Shown here: positions 25,022 through 33,441 of the stretch, in pieces
Layout of the letters: the number at the start of each line of letters is the position of its first letter
How positions within the stretch are numbered: the stretch's first letter is position 1
Assembly (NCBI GenBank): GCA_041648665.1
Contig: JBAZOP010000022.1
Span: 1 to 39,682, forward strand
Origin: a bacterium
GTDB lineage: Bacteria > UBA10199 > 2-02-FULL-44-16 > JAAZCA01
Direction: 5' to 3'
DNA length: 39,682 nt
Notes under the pieces: model-generated
The model's input: the letters and a program-made list of their open reading frames with translations, nothing else
What the model was told of the DNA's origin: nothing
Database searches by the model: none
Translations under genes and position numbers: made by a program

Positions 25022-27328
25022 ATGCGCAATCAGGGGGGAGTCCTGAAAAGGTTTTTGGCGATATTCCTGGCCGTGAGCATGGTCGCGATCGCGCCGGCCG
25101 GCGTCGCCCATGCGGGCGGCCAGGTCGTGCGCGAGATCGAGTTCAGCGGCAACAACCGCACGCCCGAGGAGACTCTCCTCACCACCATCAATACGCGCGT
25201 CGGCGCTCCCCTCAACGACGAAGTCCTGGATGGCGACGTGAGGGCCCTCTACAAGCTCGGTCAATTCAGGGACGTCAAGGTCGAGAGCGATCCGGGCGCC
25301 GGAGGCGTGAAGCTCAAGTTTGTGCTCGATGAGAAGCCGCTGATCTCCGATATCGCGTTCCAGGGCAACAAGAAGATAAAGAGCGACGACTTGAGGCCGG
25401 AGGTGACCCAGCGCACCTTCAACGTGCTCGATGACAAGGCGGTCGCCGAGTCGATGCAGAAGATCCGCGAGGCCTACGCGAAGAAGGGCTTCTACCTCGC
25501 GGATGTCGATTACCACCTTGAGGCGACCGATAAGGGCGACGCCAAACTCGTCTTCGACGTGCGGGAGCACAAGGGCGTGATGGTCAGACGCGTGCTGTTC
25601 GTCGGCAACAAGGTCTTCAAGGACAAGGAGCTGCGCAAGGTCATCAAGACGAGGCAGAAGGGAGCCTTCTCCTTCCTCACCAACTCCGGCAAGTATGAGG
25701 AGGAGATCCTCAAGAACGACCTCCTCTTCCTCACCTATCATTACCTCAATCACGGCTATCTGAGGGTGAAGATCTCGCCGGCCAAGACCACGATATCGAA
25801 GGACCGCCGCTACATCTTTGTCACATTCCAGGTCCACGAGGGCGAGCAGTATCGCATCGGCCGGATCGGAATATCCGGAGACATCCTCACCACGAGGCAG
25901 GAGCTCGAAGGCGCGCTCGTGACGAAGACCGGCGACATATATTCGCAGAGGACGCTGGACACCGACATCCAGGGGCTCATCGAGAGGTACGGGGACGAGG
26001 GCTATGCGTATGCCAACATAGTGCCTCAGACCGTGCCGAACGACGAGAACCTGACCGCGGACATAGACGTCCGGATAAGCAAGGGCGACCAGATCACCGT
26101 GGAGAGGATCAACATCTCCGGCAACGCCACCACGAGGGACAAGGTCATAAGGCGCGAGCTCGCGATAATGGAGGACGATCGCTTCAGCGAGCGTGCGCTC
26201 AAGAAGAGCCGCGAGAACCTCATGCGGCTCGGTTTCTTCGAGGACGTCAACTTCGCGACGCCCAGGGGCAGCCGAGACGACACGATGGTGCTCAACGTAG
26301 AGGTAAAGGAGCGGCCCACCGGCACCTTCAACATCGGAGCCGGTTTCTCCTCGGCCGAGAAGTTCATGGTGAACGCATCCGTCCAGAAGGACAACTTCCT
26401 GGGCTACGGGATCAGCGGACAGATATCCGCGGAGCTCTCCAAGAGGCGTCAGCTGTTCATGCTCTCGATAAGCGACCCGTATTTCCTCGACACGAAGATG
26501 ATGGCCGGCATATCCGGCTATCGAAACTCGTACCACTACAACGACTTCAAACGCTCGGCCACGGGAGGCGACATATCCCTCGGCCGGCGTTTCTTCGACT
26601 GCTATTCCTGGCAGCTGGGCTATACCCTCGAACAGGTGGAGGTGGGCGATTTCAGCTATGTGGTCCCGCAGTTCTTCAGGCAGGACACCAGCGGAATCAC
26701 ATCCCAGCTCTCCTTCACGCTCTCCAGGGATACGCGCGACAATCGCCTCACCCCGAACAAGGGTATGTACAACATCCTCACGAACGAGGTCTCCGGCGAG
26801 AAGCTCGGCGGCGACAACGACTATTACAGGGTCAATTTCAGGACCATGTTCTACCAGCCAATCATCAAGAAGCGGCTCATCTTCAAGGAGTTCTTCCGGA
26901 TAGGTTACATCAAGAGCCTCAACGACCGCCCTGTTCCGCTCTTCGAGAGGTTCTTCACCGGAGGCGTATTCTCGCTCAGGGGCTACCAGCCGGATTCCGT
27001 GGGCCCGAGCATGCGGATACCCAGCTCGGTGTCCGGCAACGACGAGATCTTCGTGTACGGCGGCGACAAGATCATGCTCTTCATCACCGAGTTTGAGATA
27101 CCGATCTACGACAAGGCGGGCATAAGGGGGGTGGTCTTCTTCGACGCCGGCAACGCCTTTGCCGAGAATGAGAACTTCGACCTGAGAAAGCTCAGGCTGG
27201 ACTACGGCTTCGGAATCAGGTGGAATTCCCCCATGGGCCCCTTGCGCTTCGAGTGGGGGTTCCCGATCGACCGCAGGGCTGGGGAGGAACCGGTGGTATT
27301 CAACTTCACGATCGGCAACTTCTTCTAG
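25022..27328 (+). CDS. bamA: Outer membrane protein assembly factor BamA
   Basis: Central subunit of the BAM complex, which inserts beta-barrel proteins into the outer membrane. The signal peptide ends around GVAHAGG. Five POTRA domains (about 35-430) can be followed by recurring patterns such as VVREIEFSGNNRT, ISDIAFQGNKKI, VRRVLFVGNKVF, IGRIGISGDILT and VERINISGNATT. The C-terminal barrel contains the lid-type FERFFTGGVFSLRGYQPDS (the VRGF/Y motif region) and ends with Phe (FTIGNFF), the usual BAM signal. Start ATG 25022 has AAGGA six bases upstream; a GTG at 25004 would add six residues. Length (768) is normal. It lies between lolD and the skp-like genes. Confidence 0.96.
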   Translation: MRNQGGVLKRFLAIFLAVSMVAIAPAGVAHAGGQVVREIEFSGNNRTPEETLLTTINTRVGAPLNDEVLDGDVRALYKLGQFRDVKVESDPGAGGVKLKFVLDEKPLISDIAFQGNKKIKSDDLRPEVTQRTFNVLDDKAVAESMQKIREAYAKKGFYLADVDYHLEATDKGDAKLVFDVREHKGVMVRRVLFVGNKVFKDKELRKVIKTRQKGAFSFLTNSGKYEEEILKNDLLFLTYHYLNHGYLRVKISPAKTTISKDRRYIFVTFQVHEGEQYRIGRIGISGDILTTRQELEGALVTKTGDIYSQRTLDTDIQGLIERYGDEGYAYANIVPQTVPNDENLTADIDVRISKGDQITVERINISGNATTRDKVIRRELAIMEDDRFSERALKKSRENLMRLGFFEDVNFATPRGSRDDTMVLNVEVKERPTGTFNIGAGFSSAEKFMVNASVQKDNFLGYGISGQISAELSKRRQLFMLSISDPYFLDTKMMAGISGYRNSYHYNDFKRSATGGDISLGRRFFDCYSWQLGYTLEQVEVGDFSYVVPQFFRQDTSGITSQLSFTLSRDTRDNRLTPNKGMYNILTNEVSGEKLGGDNDYYRVNFRTMFYQPIIKKRLIFKEFFRIGYIKSLNDRPVPLFERFFTGGVFSLRGYQPDSVGPSMRIPSSVSGNDEIFVYGGDKIMLFITEFEIPIYDKAGIRGVVFFDAGNAFAENENFDLRKLRLDYGFGIRWNSPMGPLRFEWGFPIDRRAGEEPVVFNFTIGNFF

Positions 27329-27342
27329 GAGGGAGATTCCTC

Positions 27343-27372
27343 TTGCAATCAGAGGGTTTTTCGTATTATAAG
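27343..27372 (+). promoter_or_regulatory. Candidate promoter of the skp-like pair
   Basis: TTGCAA (27343-27348) with TATAAG (27367-27372) at 18 bp, or TATTAT (27364-27369) at 15 bp, within the A+T-rich 87-bp gap after bamA. An AGAGGAGG ribosome site precedes the next ATG. By-eye match only. Confidence 0.35.
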
Positions 27373-27415
27373 CGCTCAATTTCAATAGTTTAACCGAACA
27401 TAGAGGAGGTATGAC

Positions 27416-27955
27416 ATGAAGAAAGTTGCAGCATTGCTCGTGGCCACTATGATCCTGGGCTTCTCTTTTGTCGCCATGGCCGAGAAGAGCTCGGAAGGCG
27501 TCTCGACCGGCGGCACGGTGAAGATCGGCTACGTGGACATGAACAGGGCCCTCAACGAAGTGCGCGAGGGCAAGTCGGCCAAGGCTCAGCTCGAGGCGGA
27601 CGGCAGGGCGAAGAAACAGAAGCTCGAAATCATGCAGAATGAGATCAAGGCGATGAAAGAGGACCTGGACAAGCAGAAGCTGATCCTCTCCAAGGATGCG
27701 CTGCAGCAGAAGGAGGCCCAGTTCCAGCAGAAGTTCTACGAGATGCAGAAGATGACTGTGGATTTCGAGCGCGAGTTTGCCGAGAAGGAAGCCAATCTCA
27801 TCAAGCCGATCGGCATGAGGTTGCAGACGGTCATCCAGAAGATCGGCACGGATGAGGGTTACACCATAATAGTACCGAGGGAGATGGCGCTCTATTCCCT
27901 CCCCGGCGCTGACCTGACGGACAAGGTCATCAAATCGTTCGACGGGGGCAAGTGA
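27416..27955 (+). CDS. skp: Skp/OmpH-family periplasmic chaperone (first copy)
   Basis: A 179-residue OmpH/Skp-type protein: signal peptide MKKVAALLVATMILGFSFVAMA, then the family opening IGYVDMNRALNEVREGKSAK. A long charged coiled coil follows (about 60-140; EIMQNEIKAMKEDLDKQKLI), then a closing strand DEGYTIIVPREMALYS. Skp is a trimeric jellyfish-shaped chaperone carrying unfolded outer-membrane proteins through the periplasm to BamA, encoded directly upstream. Its stop overlaps a GTG start of a second copy (GTGA). Confidence 0.93.
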   Translation: MKKVAALLVATMILGFSFVAMAEKSSEGVSTGGTVKIGYVDMNRALNEVREGKSAKAQLEADGRAKKQKLEIMQNEIKAMKEDLDKQKLILSKDALQQKEAQFQQKFYEMQKMTVDFEREFAEKEANLIKPIGMRLQTVIQKIGTDEGYTIIVPREMALYSLPGADLTDKVIKSFDGGK

Positions 27956-28527
27956 AGGGCGGCGTGAAGAGGAAGAGCGTTAGTCTGTCGATAATGGCCG
28001 TGCTGGCCCTCGTGGCCGGTACGGCCATTTGTGTTCCCGCGCGCGCGGCCGATGAGGTCGGTGCGGCCAGGATAGGTTATGTGGACATAGGTTCCGCCCT
28101 CAACAAGGTCTCGGACGGCCAGGCCGCAAAACGGCAGCTCAAACTCGAGTTCAAGGAGAAGCAGCAGAGGCTCAATCTGATGCAGAAGGAGCTCGAGGCC
28201 TTGCGCGATGAGCTCGACCGCGAAAGGATCGCGCTCTCCTCCGAGGAGCTCGAGTCTAAGGAGCGCGCCTATCGGGAGAAACTCACCGACGTGCAACGAC
28301 GCTTCGCAGACTTCCAGAGGGATATGGGGGAGCGCGAGGCAAGGCTCACCGACGAGATACTCAAGAAGATAAGGCAGATAGTGTCGAACATCGGAGAGGA
28401 GGAGGGCTACGCGCTCATCCTGGAGCGATCCCAGGACGTCGTCCTATATTCGCCCAACGCCGGCGATCTCACGGAGCGAGTCATCAAGGAGTACAACAGC
28501 GGTTCGGGGAGCAAAAGGGGGAGGTAG
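27952..28527 (+). CDS. Skp/OmpH-family periplasmic chaperone (second copy)
   Basis: A tandem paralogue of the preceding gene (191 aa): signal peptide with hydrophobic core IMAVLALVAGTAICVPARA, opening IGYVDIGSALNKVSDGQAAK. A Glu/Arg/Leu-rich coiled coil spans about 65-150, closing with EEGYALILERSQDVVLYS. The start is a GTG at 27952 overlapping the previous stop, or a GTG four codons later. The two copies have diverged clearly but keep the same ends, so they could form separate trimers or mixed ones. Ends GSGSKRGR, a basic tail. Confidence 0.9.
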   Translation: MKGGVKRKSVSLSIMAVLALVAGTAICVPARAADEVGAARIGYVDIGSALNKVSDGQAAKRQLKLEFKEKQQRLNLMQKELEALRDELDRERIALSSEELESKERAYREKLTDVQRRFADFQRDMGEREARLTDEILKKIRQIVSNIGEEEGYALILERSQDVVLYSPNAGDLTERVIKEYNSGSGSKRGR

Positions 28528-28529
28528 GC

Positions 28530-29180
28530 ATGTCGCTCGACGGGCGTCTGCTCGAGATGCTGGTATGCCCGCAATGCAAGGGTTCTCTTCTGGAGGTCGA
28601 AGGGGGACAGGGTCTTTCCTGCAATCGCTGCAAACTCAGATATCCGATCCGCAATGGAGTTCCGATAATGATATCGCAGGAGGCGGGTGATCTCAGGACC
28701 GATTCGGCGGGAGGCTCTGCGGTAAAAATCGCGCGCGCGGGCTTCAGGGTCACCGAGGGCAGGGATGCGGGACTCACCTTCCAACTGGAGCCTGGGACCT
28801 GCAGGGCCATGGGCAGGGCCACAGTGGATCCCAACCGCACTGCGGTCTTTAACGTCGACATAGCCTTTGCCCTGGACGAGAGCACCAAGGGGTTGATACT
28901 CAAGTATATCGCCGGACAGTTCCAGCAGATAAAGGCGCAGCAGGAGGGGGGCGCGGGCGAAAGGCTCGGCCTGTTCAGACGAGCGCCCGACATCGTCTTG
29001 AGCGACGCCAGTCTCTCCAGGCTTCACGCGATGCTCTTTTCCGACGGGGACAACGTGGCGATACTCGACCTCGTGAGCAAGAACGGCACCTACGTCAACG
29101 GCCAGGAGGTGGAGTCGAGGATGCTCAAACCGGGGGACGTGATAGAACTGGGTGACACCACCATGATTTTTGAGAAATGA
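28530..29180 (+). CDS. Trm112-like zinc ribbon fused to an FHA domain
   Basis: A 216-residue two-domain protein. The N-terminus (LLEMLVCPQCKGSLL...SCNRCKLRYPIRNGVPIMI) is a Trm112/YcaR-type zinc ribbon with Cys13, Cys16, Cys31 and Cys34. The C-terminal FHA domain, a phosphothreonine reader, starts near residue 69 (FRVTEGRDAGLTFQLEPGT...MGRA). It is interrupted by a helical segment of about 60 residues and resumes with DIVLSDASLSRLHAMLFSDG...LVSKNGTYVNGQEV...LKPGDVIELGD. The FHA core residues (G-R, S-R-L-H, N-G) are present. Such a fusion could recruit a partner enzyme to a phosphorylated protein; the actual role is unknown. It starts 2 bp after the skp-like gene, with a GGGGGAGG site, and nearly abuts yicC. 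Confidence 0.8.
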   Translation: MSLDGRLLEMLVCPQCKGSLLEVEGGQGLSCNRCKLRYPIRNGVPIMISQEAGDLRTDSAGGSAVKIARAGFRVTEGRDAGLTFQLEPGTCRAMGRATVDPNRTAVFNVDIAFALDESTKGLILKYIAGQFQQIKAQQEGGAGERLGLFRRAPDIVLSDASLSRLHAMLFSDGDNVAILDLVSKNGTYVNGQEVESRMLKPGDVIELGDTTMIFEK

Positions 29181-29187
29181 GGCGTAT

Positions 29188-30060
29188 ATGGAGTCGATGA
29201 CAGGATACGGGACCGCTGAGGGGAGGGTCGGCAAGGGCCGCCTCTTCGTGGAGATCAAGAGCATCAACCACCGCTTCAACGAAATCAACGTCAAGATACC
29301 CGCGCGCATGGGGGCGCTCGAAGCGCACATCCGCAGCAGGCTGAGCGCGATCTTTCCGCGTGGCAAGGTGGACGTCTTCTTCAAGGAGAAGGAGCCCCTC
29401 TTCGGAGGGGTGGCGATCTCCATAGACGTCGAACTGGCGCGGCAGTACCAGAGGTTGCTCAAGAAGATCCGGCATGATCTGCACATCGAGACCGGAGGCA
29501 AGTTCCTTGAGATCGTGGGACTGGATAGGATACTGCGCGTTGAGGAGGCGGAGGGCTCATACGAAAAACTCTGGTCCCAGATCAGAAACCTTATTGAAAA
29601 GGCGATCTCCGGGGTCCGGAAGATGCGCGCGAGCGAGGGGGCGCATATAGCGAAGGATCAGCGCATGAGGCTCGCCAGCCTCCGCGCGCTCATAGCCGAG
29701 ATCAAGAAACAATCGGACAGCTCCCTGGATCACCACCTCCACAGGCTGCGCAAGAAGGTCGCCACCGCTACCGGGGCTCAGGTGGATGAGCAGAGGCTCG
29801 CCGCCGAGGTGGCCTATCTAGGCGGCAGGCAGGACATCGCCGAGGAGCTCTTGAGGCTCGAGAGCCACATAAAGCAGTACGGCGAGATAATCCGCATGAG
29901 GGAGCCGGTGGGGCGCAAGCTCGATTTTCTCCTTCAGGAGATGCACCGGGAGATCAACACGATCGGGTCGAAGGCTTCTGACGCGAAGATCTCTCAGAAG
30001 GTCGTTGACTGCAAATCGGAGCTGGAGCGTCTGAGGGAGCAGATTCAGAACATCCAGTAA
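29188..30060 (+). CDS. yicC: YicC-family endoribonuclease
   Basis: A 290-residue protein with the diagnostic start MESMTGYG and the YicC_N pattern VEIKSINHRFNEINVKIPAR. The DUF1732 C-terminus carries GRKLDFLLQEMHREINTIGSKASDAKIS, among the best conserved words of the family. E. coli YicC is an RNase affecting small-RNA stability. Start ATG 29188 has GAGG six bases upstream; a TTG at 29170 would add six residues. It precedes gmk by 5 bp, the standard yicC-gmk pairing. Confidence 0.94.
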   Translation: MESMTGYGTAEGRVGKGRLFVEIKSINHRFNEINVKIPARMGALEAHIRSRLSAIFPRGKVDVFFKEKEPLFGGVAISIDVELARQYQRLLKKIRHDLHIETGGKFLEIVGLDRILRVEEAEGSYEKLWSQIRNLIEKAISGVRKMRASEGAHIAKDQRMRLASLRALIAEIKKQSDSSLDHHLHRLRKKVATATGAQVDEQRLAAEVAYLGGRQDIAEELLRLESHIKQYGEIIRMREPVGRKLDFLLQEMHREINTIGSKASDAKISQKVVDCKSELERLREQIQNIQ

Positions 30061-30065
30061 ACGCG

Positions 30066-30629
30066 ATGCGAAAGGGCAAGCTCTTCGTTATATCCGCGCC
30101 GTCGGGCGCGGGCAAATCGACGGTCCTCTCCTGCGTCCGCAAGCGCATCAGAAACCTCGACTTCTCGATCTCCTGCACCACGCGCAATCCGAGGGCGGGC
30201 GAGGCGCACGGCTCCCACTATCACTTCGTCGAACGGTCTCTCTTCAGAAAGATGATCGAAGAGGGCGCGTTCATGGAATGGGCCGAGGTGCACGGAGAAC
30301 TTTACGGTACGCCGAGGGCACCGATCGAGAAGGCGATCGCGAAGGGCACCGACGTGATCCTCGACATCGACGTGCAGGGCGGCATGGCTATCAAGAAGAT
30401 CCGACCGGAGGCGATAACTATCTTTCTGCTTCCGCCCAGCCTGAATGAGCTGAAGAACAGGCTCGGCGGCAGGGCGACGGAGAGCCCCGAGCAGATAAAG
30501 TTGAGGCTCGCCAACGCCGAAAAAGAAATGGGATTTGCCTCCAGTTACGATCACAAGGTAGTCAATGACAAGGTCGATCAGGCCTGCGTCGAGATATGCT
30601 CGCTCATAGAGGACGCAAGGAAGGGATGA
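30066..30629 (+). CDS. gmk: Guanylate kinase
   Basis: Phosphorylates GMP to GDP. P-loop SAPSGAGKST (about residues 10-19), GMP-binding words SCTTRNPRAGE and HYHFVER, then EWAEVHGELYGTP, and DIDVQGGMAIKK follow in the family order. The lid region RATESPEQIKLRLANA and the end VVNDKVDQA are typical. The 187-residue length is normal. The stop overlaps the ATG of the rel gene (ATGA); no rpoZ lies between them, although it does in many Proteobacteria. Confidence 0.96.
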   Translation: MRKGKLFVISAPSGAGKSTVLSCVRKRIRNLDFSISCTTRNPRAGEAHGSHYHFVERSLFRKMIEEGAFMEWAEVHGELYGTPRAPIEKAIAKGTDVILDIDVQGGMAIKKIRPEAITIFLLPPSLNELKNRLGGRATESPEQIKLRLANAEKEMGFASSYDHKVVNDKVDQACVEICSLIEDARKG

Positions 30630-32785
30630 TAAGGCTACACGACATACTGGACATGGTCTCGGCGTATATTCCGGACGCGGATCTGGATCTCATACGCAAG
30701 GCCTACATCTTCTCAGCCAAGGCCCACCAGGGTCAGACGCGGAGATCCGGCGAACCCTACCTCATACATCCGATGGAGGTCGCTGGGATACTCGCCGGCA
30801 TGCGCCTGGACGTGCCGTCCATAGCCACGGCCCTTCTGCACGACACGGTCGAGGATACGGTCGCGACCCTTGAGGAGATAGAGACCCTCTTCGGCGAGGA
30901 GATAAAGAATCTCGTCGACGGCGTGACGAAGCTGTCGAAGATCCAATTCACGACCAGCGAGGAGCGCCAGGCCGAGAATTTCCGCAAGATGATCATGGCG
31001 ATGGCCAAGGACATAAGGGTCATCATCGTGAAACTCGCGGACCGCGTGCACAATATGCGCACGTTGGAGCATCTGTCGGAGACGAGGCGCGAGGCGATCG
31101 CCCGCGAGACGCTGGACATATACGCGCCGATAGCCAACAGGCTGGGCATCCAGCAGATAAAGACCGAGCTCGAGGATCTGGCGCTCAAGCACCTCAAGCC
31201 CGACGTCTATCAGATGATCGACGAACAGGTGAGGAACCGGGCGCAGGCGAGGGACAAGTTCATCACGGACGTGCGCAAGATCATCGTCGGGAAAATGCGC
31301 GAGCACAACATCGAGTGCGAGATCCACGGAAGGCTCAAACACTATTACAGCATCTGGCGCAAGATGGAGAATCAGCATATCCCGTTCGACCAGGTCCACG
31401 ACATAGTGGCGTTTCGCATCATCGTGGACTCGCTGCAGCAGTGCTACGAGGCGCTCGGTGTGATCCACTCGCTGTGGCGGCCCGTTCCCGGCAGATTCAA
31501 GGACTATATCGCCATGCCCAAGGGCAACGGTTACCAGTCGCTGCACACCACCGCCATCGGCCCGCATGGCGACCGCGTGGAGTTCCAGATCAGGACTAAC
31601 GAGATGCACGAGTCCGCGGAGCATGGCATAGCGGCTCACTGGAAGTATAAAGAGGGCAGGCTCATCACCGACAAGGATGAGATGAAGTTCAAGTGGATTC
31701 GAAAGCTGCTGGAATGGCAGACCGAGCTCTCGGACCCCAGCGAGTTCCTCGACACCGTGAGGCTCGATCTCTTCGCGGACGACGTGTATGTATTCACTCC
31801 GAAAGGCAGGCTCCTCGAGTTCCCCCGCGGCTCGACGCCCGTGGATTTTGCGTACGCCATCCATTCCGACGTCGGGCACTCCTGCATCGGCGCCAAGGTC
31901 AACGGCAAGATCGTGCCGCTACGCTATGAGTTGCGCAGCGGCGACACGGTCGAGGTCCTCACCGGCAAGCAGAAGCAGCCGCACAAGGACTGGCTCTCGT
32001 TCGTCATCTCTTCCAGGGCGAAGGCCAAGATCCGCCAGTTCATCAGGATCGAGGATAAGGGCCGCAGCTCGCAGCTCGGCCGGGAGCTCCTGGAGAAGGA
32101 GTGCCGCAGGTACGGGCTCAACGTGAATCAGGTTTTAAAGAGCGACGAGCTCGAGGAATTCGCTAACAAGGCCTCCTATTGCAAGGAGGAGGGCCTCCTC
32201 TCCGCGGTCGGCTACGGCAAGATTTCGCCGATGCAGATCATCGCGCTCTTCGTGCCGCATGAGAAGCTGCACCCGGAGGATCGTCCCAGGGACAAGGAGG
32301 CCGAGTCGGTCATCGGCAAGATCGTCAAGAAGCTCAAGCGCTCCAAGGGCATGGTCAAGGTGGGCGGCATGAGCGACATGATGGTCAGCTTCGGCAAGTG
32401 CTGCAATCCCGTGCCGGGCGATCCCATCGTTGGCTATGTGACGCGCGGTCGCGGTGTGGTCATACACGTCAAGGACTGCGAGAAGGTGCTGGGCCAGGAC
32501 GACGAGCGCTTCATCAACGTGGAATGGGATATGTCCAACGCTCAGTCCAGGGTCACGCGCGTAAAGGCCGTCTGTGCCGACAGACCGGGGATACTCGCGA
32601 AGATGACTGAGGCGATATCGCAGCAGGGCGGCAACATAGTCGGCGCCTCCATAAAGGTGAACGATGACAAGACGGCCACGAACCTCTTCGAGGTGGAGAT
32701 AAAGGATATTGCCCAGCTGCGGGCCGTCATCAAGGGGCTGGAGCGCGTGAAGGGGATGATATCGGTGGAGCGAATCAGGGACTAG
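30626..32785 (+). CDS. Bifunctional (p)ppGpp synthetase/hydrolase (Rel/SpoT)
   Basis: Makes and degrades (p)ppGpp, the stringent-response alarmone. Domains in order: the HD hydrolase with ALLHDTVEDT (about 70-80), intact; the synthetase with RLKHYYSIWRKM, DIVAFRIIVD and RFKDYIAMPKGNGYQSLHTT. The RFKD word is that of bifunctional Rel/SpoT rather than RelA (ExDD). A TGS domain follows (DVYVFTPKGRLLEFPRGSTP), then a helical and zinc-finger/CC region with GKCCNPVPGDPIVGYVTRGRG, and a C-terminal ACT domain (VKAVCADRPGILAKMTEAIS). All 719 residues fit the family length. ATG 30626 overlaps the gmk stop and has AAGGAAGGG nearby. Confidence 0.95.
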   Translation: MIRLHDILDMVSAYIPDADLDLIRKAYIFSAKAHQGQTRRSGEPYLIHPMEVAGILAGMRLDVPSIATALLHDTVEDTVATLEEIETLFGEEIKNLVDGVTKLSKIQFTTSEERQAENFRKMIMAMAKDIRVIIVKLADRVHNMRTLEHLSETRREAIARETLDIYAPIANRLGIQQIKTELEDLALKHLKPDVYQMIDEQVRNRAQARDKFITDVRKIIVGKMREHNIECEIHGRLKHYYSIWRKMENQHIPFDQVHDIVAFRIIVDSLQQCYEALGVIHSLWRPVPGRFKDYIAMPKGNGYQSLHTTAIGPHGDRVEFQIRTNEMHESAEHGIAAHWKYKEGRLITDKDEMKFKWIRKLLEWQTELSDPSEFLDTVRLDLFADDVYVFTPKGRLLEFPRGSTPVDFAYAIHSDVGHSCIGAKVNGKIVPLRYELRSGDTVEVLTGKQKQPHKDWLSFVISSRAKAKIRQFIRIEDKGRSSQLGRELLEKECRRYGLNVNQVLKSDELEEFANKASYCKEEGLLSAVGYGKISPMQIIALFVPHEKLHPEDRPRDKEAESVIGKIVKKLKRSKGMVKVGGMSDMMVSFGKCCNPVPGDPIVGYVTRGRGVVIHVKDCEKVLGQDDERFINVEWDMSNAQSRVTRVKAVCADRPGILAKMTEAISQQGGNIVGASIKVNDDKTATNLFEVEIKDIAQLRAVIKGLERVKGMISVERIRD

Positions 32786-32797
32786 GGGTCTTCTGTA

Positions 32798-32986
32798 CTA
32801 TGCTTTTACGACGCTGCCGGAGCGTATGCAGCGCGTGCATACCGTGGCTCTGAATGTGCGGCCGTTGCGGTTGATCCTGATGGTCTGAAGGTTGGGCCTG
32901 GATATCTTGCGGGTCTTGATATTAGAGTGGGAGACGTTACGGCCGTAGAGGGTCTTCTTCCCACATATTTCACAGGTGGCTGGCAT
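32798..32986 (-). CDS. rpmB: 50S ribosomal protein L28
   Basis: A 62-residue L28. The CEICGKK N-terminus and CTRCIRSG C-terminus form a four-cysteine zinc site (the Zn-binding form of L28). The middle NVSHSNIKTRKISRPNLQT matches the family. A clear GGAGGT lies five to six bases before the ATG. The gene is convergent with rel (12-bp gap) and head-to-head with yraN, whose possible starts overlap its 5' end. Confidence 0.96.
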   Translation of the reverse strand: MPATCEICGKKTLYGRNVSHSNIKTRKISRPNLQTIRINRNGRTFRATVCTRCIRSGSVVKA

Positions 32987-33029
32987 GTCTTACCTCCGGA
33001 AAGTCCTTAAAAAGTCTGGCTCACCTAAC

Positions 33030-33428
33030 ATGGATAGGGGTGGCACGCAAGACAAATCTAGAAAAAACAACGGACTAGGGGATTTTGGAGAGGATCTGGC
33101 GGTCCGTCACCTTGAGGACATGGGCTTTCGGATTATAGGTAGAAACGTACGCTACAGGGTTGGAGAGATCGATATCGTGGCCATGAGGGGAGACGAGCTA
33201 CATTTTGTAGAGGTCAAGACGCGCATTTCCGACGCATGCGGGGACCCCATCGAATCCGTAACCCGTACAAAGATGCAGAGGATCCGCAGGGCAGCCGAGA
33301 TGTATATCCTTAAAGCTAGAAATAACATTAAATATAAAGATATACCCCCTTGTTATTTCGATGTTATTGGTATTGATTTAACTCAAGGGGTTCCGCAGAT
33401 CGAATGCCTGATCGATGCCTTTGAGTGA
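33030..33428 (+). CDS. YraN/UPF0102 family endonuclease-like protein
   Basis: A protein of the UPF0102/YraN family with a PD-(D/E)XK-like core: LGDFGEDLAVRHLEDMGFRI, then RVGEIDIVAMRGDELHFVEVKTR, where the Asp and the E-x-K carry the putative metal site. Then follow RTKMQRIRRAAEMYI and DVIGID, all in family order. Function in bacteria is not established. Start choice is uncertain: ATG 33030 avoids overlap with rpmB but lacks a ribosome site. ATG 32985 has AGGTGG upstream but would overlap the divergent rpmB start. The middle is more A+T-rich than its neighbours. The 3' end comes close to the next gene. Confidence 0.85.
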   Translation: MDRGGTQDKSRKNNGLGDFGEDLAVRHLEDMGFRIIGRNVRYRVGEIDIVAMRGDELHFVEVKTRISDACGDPIESVTRTKMQRIRRAAEMYILKARNNIKYKDIPPCYFDVIGIDLTQGVPQIECLIDAFE

Positions 33429-33441
33429 TGATAGGAAAGAG

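Noticed and set aside
24404..27385. A 993-codon open frame opposite lolD and bamA
   Set aside because: It is a shadow of bamA; the composition is artificial (runs of Glu, Leu, Val) and no domain is visible.
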